A DNA stretch of 64,000 nucleotides, from positions 1,860,001-1,924,000 of the forward strand of contig OZ257146.1 of NCBI GenBank assembly GCA_965279255.1. The letters are read 5' to 3'. The notes under the pieces were generated by a model, which saw nothing but the letters and a program-made list of their open reading frames with translations, was not told where the DNA came from and ran no database searches. Below, in pieces: positions 6,148-14,897 of this stretch. Position 1 is the stretch's first letter, and each line of letters opens with the position of its first letter. This stretch comes from CAMFLJ01 sp965279255. GTDB lineage: Bacteria > Actinomycetota > Acidimicrobiia > Acidimicrobiales > Acidimicrobilacustridaceae. The position numbers were made by a program, and so were the translations under genes.

Positions 6148-7703
6148 TGGCTATCGCCGGTGTCGCCGGCGGAGTTGCGTTCGTGATCGAGGCGTTCGTG
6201 GGCGCCTTCCCACTGCACCAGTTCCGGGCCCGGCGGCGTCGCTGGCACTGCGTGCTCCTCTTGTGGAGGAGTGGGAGCGTCACCGATCTCGGGGGTGTCA
6301 TCGGGCTCGATGTCGGTGACCTCGTCGAGAGCGGCCTCCACAGGCTCGGCCGCCGTCGGGCTCTCGTGGCCCTCAACGGGGTCGATGGCGTCGAGCGGCG
6401 GCGGTTCAAGGTCCAGGCCGGACGCCTCGGCGGCACTTCGGCCACCCGTCGGCAGCTTCGGAGCCTTCGGCGTCCACGGGGTCAGCTGCTGCGCCACCGC
6501 CTCGTAGAAACCGTCGAGCGCAGCGAGGAGGCTGTCGATGAACGCCCCCCGGCCGGTGCCTCGCTTGGCGCCCATCGGCGAGGTCGCGGCGACCCGGAAC
6601 GTGCGGAACTCGCGCTTGGCCGGGTCGAGAAGCACGGTGGGGTCTTCTCGGACGGTGCGGAGCAGTTCGCTGGTGGAGTTGCGGGCGTTGAGGAAGAAGG
6701 CGTCGATCCGCAGTCCGTCGGGTGCGTCCTTGAGCTGTCGGACCAGCCACGACACCCGAGTGGTCGGGCGGCCTTCCCTGGGGGCGTCGAGATCGAGGCT
6801 GACTGTGATCGTCGAGGCCCGAAGGTCGGCGACGATATCGAGGTTCCCGGCGGCGTCGGGAACCCGCAGCGCCCCGGTGAAGGTGCCGTTGGTGACGAGC
6901 GACTGGGCTTGGGCTGCGAAGCGGATGGTCGGGTCGGCGACCTCCTTGCGGCTGAGCACGACCTGGACATCACGGCCGAGCTCGCGGCCGAGGCGCAGGG
7001 CGGCGAAGCGCAGGAGCTGCTCCCAGCGCGACACGACCTCGGCGAGGCCCTTGTCGTTGGCTCGCAGCGTGCCCGCGGTGACCGCCTCACGAACTGGCAC
7101 CCACGAGGCGGACATGTCGGTGAAGTCCAGAGCACCGCTGCGAGGGTGTTCGAGGTACCGGATGAGCTCACCCAGGATCCACGCCTGATCAGGGTCCGAG
7201 ACGCCCCGGTGCACTCGTTGCTGGACGGCGATCGACAGGACCTCAGCCCATGACAGGTGCTGGAGGGTGACCTTGCGGAGCTTGCGGCGATCGACCTCGA
7301 CGGGGTGCACGCCGGGTGCGGGGGCGATGGCGTTCGAGATCGTGAGCACCGAGTCGAAGCCGGCGTCGCGGGCGACGTCGAGGTAGGTCTCGATCTGCGG
7401 TCGTTCGAGCTCACCCGCCCCGGTCTTTACTTCGATGAGGGTCGTCCAGGTCTTCGAGCCCCGGGTGACCTCGACGAGACCATCGGGGTAGCAGGTGGCC
7501 TCACCGACCTTGAACGGCACCTCGATGAACGTCGAGACCTTGCCGCTGGGAGCGCCCAACGGCTTGAGCAGCGACTGTCCGAACTCATCCACAGCACCGA
7601 GCACCGCCAGCAGAGCCGAGGTGGCCCGCCGTTCCGCTTCCTCAGTGCCATTGATCCCGCTCGTCGGGATCAGTCGAGCCTGCTGCCAGTGATCTTCCGC
7701 CAT
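6144..7703 (-). CDS. RecB-like PD-(D/E)XK nuclease-domain protein (actinobacterial conserved family)
   Basis: 519 aa. The N-terminal 110 residues carry a PD-(D/E)XK core: E61 (FIEVPFK), CYPDGLVEV with D74, and TLIEVKTG with E91 and K93, plus Q104. The remaining part contains conserved-looking blocks DPDQAWILGELIRYLEHPRS, DAPREGRPTTRVSWLVRQLK and a C-terminal MGAKRGTGRGAFIDSLLAAL. It then has a Pro/Glu-rich acidic tail from about residue 425. This architecture recurs in actinobacteria under the label hypothetical or stress-response protein; no biochemical function is established that I know of. Coupled by ATGA overlap to the 132-aa gene downstream. A DNA-repair or defence role is inference. 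Confidence 0.65.
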   Translation of the reverse strand: MAEDHWQQARLIPTSGINGTEEAERRATSALLAVLGAVDEFGQSLLKPLGAPSGKVSTFIEVPFKVGEATCYPDGLVEVTRGSKTWTTLIEVKTGAGELERPQIETYLDVARDAGFDSVLTISNAIAPAPGVHPVEVDRRKLRKVTLQHLSWAEVLSIAVQQRVHRGVSDPDQAWILGELIRYLEHPRSGALDFTDMSASWVPVREAVTAGTLRANDKGLAEVVSRWEQLLRFAALRLGRELGRDVQVVLSRKEVADPTIRFAAQAQSLVTNGTFTGALRVPDAAGNLDIVADLRASTITVSLDLDAPREGRPTTRVSWLVRQLKDAPDGLRIDAFFLNARNSTSELLRTVREDPTVLLDPAKREFRTFRVAATSPMGAKRGTGRGAFIDSLLAALDGFYEAVAQQLTPWTPKAPKLPTGGRSAAEASGLDLEPPPLDAIDPVEGHESPTAAEPVEAALDEVTDIEPDDTPEIGDAPTPPQEEHAVPATPPGPELVQWEGAHERLDHERNSAGDTGDSQ

Positions 7704-7815
7704 GTCCCCACCTCAGGTCCGCTTGGGATGCTTGTTCTACCCCAGAGCGCTGCCGAACAACGGGGACTGGCGCAGCGGCTACCGGTGTCCGGGAGTTGGG
7801 GTCGGTCAGGGATGG

Positions 7816-8247
7816 TCAAGCGGTCAGGTAGCCGAGATCCGGCTCGAGGGTTACCGAGCCGTTCTCGGTGACCCAGAAGACGACGATGCCCAGGTGGGTG
7901 AGGTTCATCACGTGGGCCTCGCTGAGCTTGGTCCGGAACAGTGGCGTGTCCGGGAAGGCGATCGCTGCGAGGTCTGGTGTGGCCACGCCCATCGCCTTGA
8001 ACAGCGCCTTGCCGACGCAGGACTCCACCTGCCCTTGGCTGAAGGACTTGCCGTATCGCTGGGACCCGACTCGTGAGCTTCCGGCGCCCTTGGCCTCGAT
8101 GAGCAGCCGTGCGGTTCCCTTGGTCGCTGTGATGTCGACGCCTTGGGCGTAGGTGGCGGCGACCGTGATGACTTTCCACCCTGCTTCCGTGAGGGCAGCG
8201 GCGACGGATGCGACAACGAACCCCTCAACAAGCACAGGCACGGCCAT
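7816..8247 (-). CDS. Small PD-(D/E)XK (Mrr-like fold) protein, paralogue A
   Basis: 143 aa. Motif GVDITATKGTARLLIEAKG shows D38, E51 and K53 of a restriction-endonuclease fold; Q73 follows in GQVESCVG. The C-terminus VTLEPDLGYLTA is nearly identical to that of the protein encoded at 13622-14053, and the two align over their full length with few gaps. It could bind or cut nucleic acid. It stands directly downstream (leftward) of a lipoprotein gene and upstream of the RecB-like nuclease gene. No partner methylase is present, so classic restriction is unlikely. Confidence 0.65.
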   Translation of the reverse strand: MAVPVLVEGFVVASVAAALTEAGWKVITVAATYAQGVDITATKGTARLLIEAKGAGSSRVGSQRYGKSFSQGQVESCVGKALFKAMGVATPDLAAIAFPDTPLFRTKLSEAHVMNLTHLGIVVFWVTENGSVTLEPDLGYLTA

Positions 8248-8319
8248 TGTGAGTTCCTTCCGTCGGATCGGCGGGTTCTACCGCAGGGGTGCAGCTGGAC
8301 GATTGGGGCAGGCGCGTTC

Positions 8320-9063
8320 TCACAGCGGCTGCGGAGATTCGGGGCAGCGGATGTAGCCGCTGACGCTGACTGTCGAGATCGACTCGTACCGGTCGTAGGC
8401 GAACTCCGGGGTGACGACCATGACACCGCTGAACGCCACAGCGGAGCCGTCGTCGGCGAACACTGCGTGGGCCCGGAACGGGTCGTTCGACGACCACTCC
8501 ACGCTCTCCCCGCCGCTGAACAGGTCGTCTTGGTCATCGACGAACCCGACACGGAGGTTGGGGTAGCCGCGCATCAGGGGGTCACCGCCATCGTGAGGCT
8601 GCAGGTCGGCGTCGACGATCACCCAGAGGTCTCCGGCGCCGAGCCCGTAGGGCGCACCACCGTCTGGTGAAGAACTGACCGACCAGTAGTAGCCAGGCTT
8701 CTCGCCGAGGTTGTCGTCGTAGGGAACGGTTCGACACGACACGAGCGCCCGATCCTGAACGCTCAGTGATGCCTCCCACCCTCCAGCGACACGTATGTCC
8801 GCCCATCCCTCACCGACCGCAGGAACGGCGGGCTGGTTGTCGAGCGAGCCGGCGTAGACGAACCGCGGCGACTCAAGGGCAAAGCCGGGTGCCACGGACG
8901 TGGGGACATCGAGCGTGGGCGGCGATGCGGTCGTCGTCGACGCAGCAGGCGCGGGGACCGTTGAAGTGGTGGTGCTCGTCTCCGGCGCCCCATCCGGAGC
9001 GCCAGGGCTGCACGCGGCCATAACAAGACCAACCCCTACCGCTGCGACCGCCATCGCCCTCAC
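8320..9063 (-). CDS. Secreted lipoprotein, unknown function
   Basis: 247 aa. Signal peptide MRAMAVAAVGVGLVMAAC with lipobox VMAAC, then a Thr/Pro-rich linker (ETSTTTSTVPAPAASTTTAS) of the kind common in actinobacterial lipoproteins. The mature domain is beta-rich and acidic with two Cys (LVSCRTV and YIRCPES) that may form a disulfide. Overlapping divergent arrangement with the next lipoprotein gene at 9187. No family recognised. Confidence 0.65.
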   Translation of the reverse strand: MRAMAVAAVGVGLVMAACSPGAPDGAPETSTTTSTVPAPAASTTTASPPTLDVPTSVAPGFALESPRFVYAGSLDNQPAVPAVGEGWADIRVAGGWEASLSVQDRALVSCRTVPYDDNLGEKPGYYWSVSSSPDGGAPYGLGAGDLWVIVDADLQPHDGGDPLMRGYPNLRVGFVDDQDDLFSGGESVEWSSNDPFRAHAVFADDGSAVAFSGVMVVTPEFAYDRYESISTVSVSGYIRCPESPQPL

Positions 9064-9186
9064 GTCCTGACCCTAGGTCGGGCGGTCGCTGCCGTGGTCC
9101 TCCTAGAGGTGACGAGCACTCCCGGATCAACCGAGGACCTGATCGCTTCCTGCCTCAAGAGATGCGCACCGATAGCCTCGCCCGCC

Positions 9187-9669
9187 ATGAGGCGGATGGC
9201 GATGGCAATGGCGGTGGTGGCGGCCGTAGCGGCGATGAGTCTCGCTGCGTGCGGGGGTGGCAGAGGGCCTGGGGAGGCGGCGGCGGCAAGCACCACCACT
9301 CAACGGCCCACCACGACGACCACCGTCGTGAAGGTGCAGCGCGACACCGAGATCGCTGTCCGCAAGTGCGTCGAACTCAACCGAGGTATCGGCATCATGC
9401 TGGGTGCCGGGGTCACGGACCAGGCCGACGATGCTCAGACAGCGTGCCGCGAGGCTGTGGTCCTGCTTGCGGTCGACGATGACCCTTCAGCGGGCCGGAC
9501 GATCCCTCACCAGATCAGCGCAGCCATCGAAGGCCGTATCTCCGACACCGGCCTTGCTACCGCCATCGCGGTGCTCTCACCCGGCGCCAACGTCCTGGCC
9601 GACAGCCTCGAGAGCGGTTACCAAGAGTGGGCAGCCCAGATCGACGCGCTGCTCGCCCAAGGCTCCTAG
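9187..9669 (+). CDS. Small secreted lipoprotein
   Basis: 160 aa. ATG 9187 (MRRMAMAMAVVAAVAAM) begins a signal peptide with lipobox LAAC; earlier in-frame ATG at 9094 would place 31 charged residues before it. The mature part has a short Thr-rich linker, then an all-helical domain with two Cys (VRKCVELN, TACREAV). Divergent from the lipoprotein at 8320-9063 and convergent with the helicase gene. Function unknown. Confidence 0.6.
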   Translation: MRRMAMAMAVVAAVAAMSLAACGGGRGPGEAAAASTTTQRPTTTTTVVKVQRDTEIAVRKCVELNRGIGIMLGAGVTDQADDAQTACREAVVLLAVDDDPSAGRTIPHQISAAIEGRISDTGLATAIAVLSPGANVLADSLESGYQEWAAQIDALLAQGS

Positions 9670-9711
9670 GGCGCAGGTCACCCGAACACGGTGAAGCCGT
9701 AGGTCTCGTCG

Positions 9712-12327
9712 CTACAGCTTCGCTGTGTGGGTGCAGGCGGGGAAGGTCGAGCACCCGAGGAACGGACCCCACTTCCCCGTGCGCTGGACCAGCGTGCCCT
9801 TCCCGCATAGCGGGCAGAGCTTCACGGTTGCGGGCTCGGCGCCGTCGATCGTGACGTGGGCCTGTTTGAGGAGCTCCACGACGAACGGTGACATGCGAGC
9901 GGGGTCGGTGAGGAGGGTGACTTGGCGCCGTGCTCGGGTGAGTGCCACGTAGAGGAGGCGGCGTTCTTCGGCGTGAGGGAACGCTTCGGGGGCGGGCATG
10001 GCCAGGTCGAGCACGGGGTCGTCTGCGATCGTGCTCGGGAACCCGTAGGTGCCGGTGCTGACGCCGGCGATGACGATGTAGTCCGCTTCGAGGCCCTTCG
10101 ATCCGTGGATCGTTCGGAACGTGACCCGAAGGTTCTTCGGTATGTGCCGGGGCATGACGTCGCGCTGGAACCGGTAGCGGCCGAGGACCTCAACGCTGAC
10201 GGTGCCGCCGGGCCCGGCAGGTACCGATCCGTCGGCGACCGCCGCTGACAGCGTGTTCAGGTACGAGGCGACCGCGTGGGCCGGGTGCGCAGCACGGGTG
10301 ATGGCGACCGCTGGGCCCGGTTCGGTGTGCGAGGACCGCATGGCCTTCTTGAACTGGCTGGGGTTGCGGGACACGAACGTGCTCGCGACGTCACAGATGG
10401 TCTGCGGGCACCGGAACGTGGTGGTCAGGGCCACCTGCTGGCCCCGGCCGAACCACTCCTCGAACTGGGTCATGACGGAGATGTCGGCGCCGGCGAAGCG
10501 GTTGATCGACTGCCAGTCGTCGCCGACGGCGAGCAGGTGGCGGCCGGGGTTGCGCACCAGGCCGCGCACGAGGCGGGCTCGGGCGCGGCTGGCGTCTTGG
10601 AACTCGTCGACCATGATGAGCTCGTAGGGGAAGCTGACCCGGCCGGTTTCGAGGCAGTCGGCGGCGAGGACCAGCATGTCCTCGAAGTCGACGACGCCGT
10701 CGGCGTCGAGGCGGCGCTGCCATTCGGTGTGGATCTGCCAGTACACGTCGAGGAACAGGCGGGTGCGGTAACCAGCGAGGCGTGATTGGTCGCCGGCGAG
10801 GCGGGCGTCGATGTCGGCTGACGTCCACGAGTTCGACTTCACGTGGGTCATGAAGGTTCGGACGAGCTTGGCGAGGTCCTCGTGCTTCATCGGTTTCGCC
10901 CACTCGTTGTTGCTGGGCCGGTCCGGGTTCCAGTCGAAGCTCAGCCCGAGGCGGGTCAGGTCGTCTCGCAGCTTCGAGAGGCCGTCCCCGAACACCACGT
11001 CGGCCCAGTTCGACTCGACGAGGGTCGACCCGTAGTGGGCGTGGGTCTTGCGCTTCCAAGCCATCGACTCGGCGTAGCCACGGAACTCAGTCGGCGGGTT
11101 CCCGTCGCGGTCGAGAGCCCAGTGCTCGTGCCAGACCCCGATGTCGGGGTAGAAGAAGTCTGGTCGGTACTGGGAGTGGGTCGGGTCGGAGAGGTCGACG
11201 TCGTAGGGGCGCTCGTAGAGGTAGTGGACCCCGTTCAGGTAGAGGAAGTTGGCGATCGTTCGCTCGCCTTCGCTCTTGACGATCTCGCCACCGTAGGTTC
11301 GGTAGCCGGCCCCGGTGGAGGCGTCGTAGCCGTCGGGGTCGGTGCCGGTGATGTCGGTCGACGCGTTCGCGAACAGGGTCCGGTAGAGGTCCCACCGGTA
11401 CCGGAACTCCTCCGAGCGGTCCCGGAGCTCGTCGACGATTTCCATCACCACTCGGAGCTCGTCGCCTTGGCCGAGCCAGTCGGCGAGCCGGGGCTTCGAT
11501 CCGGTGGCTGCCCCGATCACGTCGAGACCGAACGAGTGAAAGGTCGAGGCCCGGACCCCGGTCGAGTCGATGCCGGCGGCCGCGAAGCGGGCGGTGACGC
11601 GTTCTTCGAGCTCGAGTGCGGCGGCTTTGTTGAACGCCAGGAGCAGTATCCGGTCCGGGGCAACGAAGCCGCGAGATACCGCGTAAGCGGCACGGGCGAC
11701 CATCACCGACGTCTTGCCTGAGCCGGCCGCGGCGAGCACCTGGACGCGGTTGTCGAAGCACACCACGGCGTGGGCCTGCTCGTCGGTGAGCGGGCTCTTC
11801 TCGATCGAATCGAAGAACGACCGGTTCGACGCCAGCTCAGCGTCGGCGATCTCGTTGTTGGCCATGGCGACAAGCGCATCTAGGTCGACGTCGCCGAAGT
11901 GCACCGCCAGGAGCGCGTCGGGGGCGAGCTGGGTGTCCAGACCAGCTTCTCGAACCCGCTTCAGCAGGCCCGTCGGTGGCCGTGTCGCGGCGAGCGCGGC
12001 GACGGCTTCGGTCGGTATCCACCGCTGGGCGTGGCGAGCGTCCGCGATCCGGCTGGTGACCGCTCCGTGCCAGGTCACCGCAGCGGCGATCGCAGGGTTG
12101 AGCGCCAGCCGCCTCAACGCCAGCGACAGCTCACGGGCCCCAGATGACGCGATGCCCCGTAGGGCGAGCACCGGGCGGCCGTCGTCGTACAAGCTCCATC
12201 GCAGCCAGCGCCGCCGGACCTCGAACCGGGGCGCTTCAAGGTCCGTGATGCGACCGACGCCGGTCGCAGTCGTCACGGCCATCTCGGCTCCGACGATCTG
12301 AATCGACCAGCCCTTGCCGGCCCACAT
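9712..12327 (-). CDS. Helicase IV (HelD)-like UvrD helicase with inserted PD-(D/E)XK domain and C-terminal zinc finger
   Basis: 871 aa. Order: N-terminal region, superfamily 1 helicase 1A with Walker A AAAGSGKT (about 200-207) and LLAFNKAAA. Then an insertion at about 352-440 with SEGERTIANFLYLNG, YRPDFFYPDIGVWHEHWALD and a WKRKTH motif, a Vsr/RecB-like nuclease pattern. Then Walker B MVDEFQD (about 574), the GDDWQSINRF block, TIHGSKGLEAD and LLYVALTRARRQV. The C-terminal CPLCGKGTL ... GCSTFPAC is a topoisomerase-type zinc finger. Core matches E. coli helicase IV, which lacks the zinc finger. ATG 12327 follows GGTGG; a GTG at 12339 is also possible. It probably unwinds and trims DNA; a defence role is inferred from the accessory setting. 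Confidence 0.8.
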   Translation of the reverse strand: MWAGKGWSIQIVGAEMAVTTATGVGRITDLEAPRFEVRRRWLRWSLYDDGRPVLALRGIASSGARELSLALRRLALNPAIAAAVTWHGAVTSRIADARHAQRWIPTEAVAALAATRPPTGLLKRVREAGLDTQLAPDALLAVHFGDVDLDALVAMANNEIADAELASNRSFFDSIEKSPLTDEQAHAVVCFDNRVQVLAAAGSGKTSVMVARAAYAVSRGFVAPDRILLLAFNKAAALELEERVTARFAAAGIDSTGVRASTFHSFGLDVIGAATGSKPRLADWLGQGDELRVVMEIVDELRDRSEEFRYRWDLYRTLFANASTDITGTDPDGYDASTGAGYRTYGGEIVKSEGERTIANFLYLNGVHYLYERPYDVDLSDPTHSQYRPDFFYPDIGVWHEHWALDRDGNPPTEFRGYAESMAWKRKTHAHYGSTLVESNWADVVFGDGLSKLRDDLTRLGLSFDWNPDRPSNNEWAKPMKHEDLAKLVRTFMTHVKSNSWTSADIDARLAGDQSRLAGYRTRLFLDVYWQIHTEWQRRLDADGVVDFEDMLVLAADCLETGRVSFPYELIMVDEFQDASRARARLVRGLVRNPGRHLLAVGDDWQSINRFAGADISVMTQFEEWFGRGQQVALTTTFRCPQTICDVASTFVSRNPSQFKKAMRSSHTEPGPAVAITRAAHPAHAVASYLNTLSAAVADGSVPAGPGGTVSVEVLGRYRFQRDVMPRHIPKNLRVTFRTIHGSKGLEADYIVIAGVSTGTYGFPSTIADDPVLDLAMPAPEAFPHAEERRLLYVALTRARRQVTLLTDPARMSPFVVELLKQAHVTIDGAEPATVKLCPLCGKGTLVQRTGKWGPFLGCSTFPACTHTAKL

Positions 12328-12476
12328 GTTCGCTACCACCCGCGTCCCATCCGCTGTCGCCCGCCATCTCGTCCACCGGCGAGCCCCGCCCGCGCCGTGG
12401 ACAACTCCGACGTTACGGGCCGCGAGTCACCGCCGACAGCCAGATGCCTGAGGCGGCCCGTTCGGGTCCGCACAGC

Positions 12477-12935
12477 TCAGCCGCAGACCAGCGGGGCCGC
12501 ACACGTGGTGCAGTACACGGCTCCAGGCGCATTGAGGTGGCCGTCGGGGCACGCCGGTGCAGCGCCGGTAGGCGCTGGCGGGCAGCACACGGCGAGCACG
12601 AGATCAGCGAAGTCTTCGACCGCTGCGCTGTAGCGACGGCGCATCCCGAGCCTGGTGCCGACGCCGAGGTCATCGAGGCAACGAAGGCTCACCTGGGTGC
12701 CGTCGGCGACGGGGTCGGCTTGGACACAGGCGACGACAGGGAACTGGTCGATCGAGGTGAACGAGGCACCCTTGCGCCGCAGCGCGGCCTGGGAGCCGCG
12801 GCGGACGTCGATCCGGTTTGGTGCGGTTCTTGTGCTCGTCCAGCGGTACTGGGGGCCGTGGAGACCGAGGCGGTCGATGACCTGATCCCATCTCAGCCAC
12901 GTGGTCGCGTATCTGGTTGCTTCGAGTGGCGCCAT
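12477..12935 (-). CDS. Hypothetical protein with C-terminal zinc ribbon
   Basis: 152 aa. Start ATG 12935 overlaps the stop of the upstream membrane protein (TGATG), so the genes are coupled. The N-terminal domain looks like a PH-like or all-beta domain (RWTSTRTAPNRIDVRRGSQ ... FPVVACVQ). The C-terminus CPDGHLNAPGAVYCTTCAAP is a one-sided zinc ribbon (C-x2-H, C-x2-C). Likely cytoplasmic partner of the membrane protein, which has its own zinc ribbon. Function unknown. Confidence 0.6.
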   Translation of the reverse strand: MAPLEATRYATTWLRWDQVIDRLGLHGPQYRWTSTRTAPNRIDVRRGSQAALRRKGASFTSIDQFPVVACVQADPVADGTQVSLRCLDDLGVGTRLGMRRRYSAAVEDFADLVLAVCCPPAPTGAAPACPDGHLNAPGAVYCTTCAAPLVCG

Positions 12936-13468
12936 CAGCTGGAGGTGAGGATCAGCACCCCGAGGAACATGCCGACGACGAGGCCGAGCCCCGACACCCA
13001 CATGGCGGTCCCTGCGTGTCGTTCGCCGCGGGACTTCGCGATCGCTCCGAGGATCAGCCCCGCCGGGCCGAACACGATCGGCAGGCACAGGAAGGCCATC
13101 GCCCCGAGGATGATCCCGGCGGTCGAGTACCCGTTACCGACCGTCTGTGGGTACGGGGCAGGCTGCGGGTAGGTCTGCGCCGGCCATGTCATCGGTGCGG
13201 GCACAGCGCCGGTCGGTGTCCCGCATCCTGGGCAGAAGCGGGTGCCAGCGGCCAACGGAGCGGCGCACTGGGGGCAGTAGCTCGCTGGGGCGCCGTACGA
13301 GGGTCCTCCGGCGTTCGGCGTCGGCGGGTTCGACGGGGCAGCTTCGGTCTCCTTCGAGCGAGGGGCCGGTGGCGCTGGGCGAGGCGCACCCGGGGGCAAC
13401 ACCGTCGGCGGGTACCAGTTGCCGTTGTCGGCCTGCCACCACCCAGGCGGGTGTTGTTGATCTGCCAC
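12935..13468 (-). CDS. Membrane protein with DUF2510-like motif and zinc ribbon
   Basis: 177 aa. N-terminus HPPGWWQADNGNWYPP is the Trp-rich pattern of DUF2510. Next a Pro-rich linker, a zinc ribbon (YCPQCAAPLA ... FCPGCGTPTG), and two C-terminal membrane helices (GIILGAMAFLCLPIVFGPAG and a second one ending LGVLILTSS). A charged loop (KSRGERH) separates the helices. Cytoplasmic zinc-ribbon, membrane-anchored proteins of this type are common in actinobacteria and of unknown function. First gene of a coupled pair with the 12477 gene. Confidence 0.7.
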   Translation of the reverse strand: MADQQHPPGWWQADNGNWYPPTVLPPGAPRPAPPAPRSKETEAAPSNPPTPNAGGPSYGAPASYCPQCAAPLAAGTRFCPGCGTPTGAVPAPMTWPAQTYPQPAPYPQTVGNGYSTAGIILGAMAFLCLPIVFGPAGLILGAIAKSRGERHAGTAMWVSGLGLVVGMFLGVLILTSS

Positions 13469-13621
13469 CGTCCGCCACCCTCACCGTGAAGGGGACGCCT
13501 CTCGCTGTCCCCACGCCGTCCGCTCGGTCGGGGAGCTTGCCCGAGGGAGGTGACGAAGAGTTGAGGTGCCGGTGAACATTCCCGCGCCTCCGACGACGCC
13601 TGGGTTGCGCCGGTCCGCCGC

Positions 13622-14053
13622 TCAGGAAGTGAGGTAGCCGAGGTCGGGTTCGGTGGTGACCGTGCCGTCCTCGCCAACCCAGAACACAGCGATTCCGAGT
13701 GCGACGAGCTTCGCGAGGCGGGCCCTTCCGAGCTTGGTGTGGAACGGGGCTGTGTCGGGCAGTGCGACACCGGCGCGGTTCGGGGACTCGACGCCGAGTG
13801 CCTTGTAGAGCGCTGCTCCGACGGAGATCTCGACCTGACCGGAGGTGAACGACATTCCGTAGCGGCTGGTGCCCACCTTCGAGCTCCCTGCGCCTTTGGC
13901 TTCGATCAGCAGACGCACCCCGTCGCGGCTGGCGGTGATGTCGACCCCTTGGGTGTGCGTCGCAGCCACAGGCGTGACCTGCCAGCCCGCTTCGGCTAGC
14001 GCACCGCACACCGAAGCGACGACGAAGCCTTCGACCAGCACCGGCACGCCCAC
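13622..14053 (-). CDS. Small PD-(D/E)XK (Mrr-like fold) protein, paralogue B
   Basis: 143 aa from GTG 14053, chosen because GGAGGGG stands 5 nt upstream and because it aligns exactly with the start of paralogue A at 8247. Motif GVDITASRDGVRLLIEAKG gives D38, E51, K53. The block RYGMSFTSGQVE and the C-terminus PDLGYLTS match paralogue A. An in-frame ATG at 14179 would add 42 residues with no counterpart in A and is rejected. It may be a diverged duplicate or a second specificity of the same activity. Confidence 0.65.
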   Translation of the reverse strand: MGVPVLVEGFVVASVCGALAEAGWQVTPVAATHTQGVDITASRDGVRLLIEAKGAGSSKVGTSRYGMSFTSGQVEISVGAALYKALGVESPNRAGVALPDTAPFHTKLGRARLAKLVALGIAVFWVGEDGTVTTEPDLGYLTS

Positions 14054-14194
14054 GGCTTCCCCTCCGCCCTCGCTGCCTGATCTTCCGCCGACCCCGTCTC
14101 GGGGACACGCTGAGGATGCCGGGTCGAGGTAGCCGACGGGTGTCGGCGGAGCGAATGCTTCGCGAGCCTCGGCGCTCACGCCGAGCTGAACTCG

Positions 14195-14839
14195 TTAGCT
14201 GCTGTGACGCAGCTGCTGCTTGAAGTCGGCGTACTCGTCGTCGGTGAGGGCTCCGGCGGCGTGGAGCGCGGCCAGGCGTTCGAGTTCGTCGACCAGTGAC
14301 CGGCTCGGCGCCGCCGGTGAGGCCGACACCGGCTTTTCCGAGGGGACCGCCACTGACGCGAGCGTCGCAGCTGCCTTGGCTCGCACCGCTGAGGCCCGGG
14401 TCTGCTCGATGGTGAACGCGGCGATGCGGCCGTCTCGGAGATGGACGAGCATCTCGGCGAACTCCTCGCTCGCCTTCGCACCCAGGCCTGCGACCCCGAA
14501 CGCGACCGTTGCCGCAACCCGGCTCTTCGCCCGGCTCCCGTCGGCGAACTCGATCCACACGACGTCCTCCCACGGCAGAAGCGCATACCGCTCCGGAAGG
14601 CCCTGCCAGGCGCCGCACACAACGAACTCCATCCCGACGCAGTTGATCTGGATCTGCACCAGGTCCCGCATCGGCTCCCAGCCGCCGACGTAACCGGCCC
14701 GCCACGCCAGCACGACGAAGTCGTCGGGGTCCATCGAACCGGGCTCGCCGCGGCCGCCCCGATCACGGATCTGGCGCAGCTCCGTCATCTCAGCGTCCTG
14801 TGCCTTGCGGGCCGCCTTGCCCTCGTCACGCCATCCCAC
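14195..14839 (-). CDS. SHOCT-domain protein
   Basis: 214 aa. Start ATG 14839 after TAGGAG. N-terminal helical, charged segment; central beta-rich domain (CVGMEFVVCGAWQGLPERYA, LLPWEDVVWIEFADG) resembling a PH-like lipid or protein-binding domain. C-terminus LVDELERLAALHAAGALTDD then EYADFKQQL is a canonical SHOCT motif (short C-terminal helix pair), thought to mediate oligomerisation. It is the outermost gene of the accessory block, reading away from the proposed transposon terminus. Confidence 0.7.
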   Translation of the reverse strand: MGWRDEGKAARKAQDAEMTELRQIRDRGGRGEPGSMDPDDFVVLAWRAGYVGGWEPMRDLVQIQINCVGMEFVVCGAWQGLPERYALLPWEDVVWIEFADGSRAKSRVAATVAFGVAGLGAKASEEFAEMLVHLRDGRIAAFTIEQTRASAVRAKAAATLASVAVPSEKPVSASPAAPSRSLVDELERLAALHAAGALTDDEYADFKQQLRHSS

Positions 14840-14897
14840 CAGGGACTCCTATCGCCGCTGCCCCGAGCTCATCATCGCCCGCCGGGCCACCGCCTGC

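Noticed and set aside
12444..13172. Plus-strand open frame across two zinc-ribbon genes
   Set aside because: The minus-strand genes have zinc ribbons, membrane helices and coupled starts; the plus frame has none.
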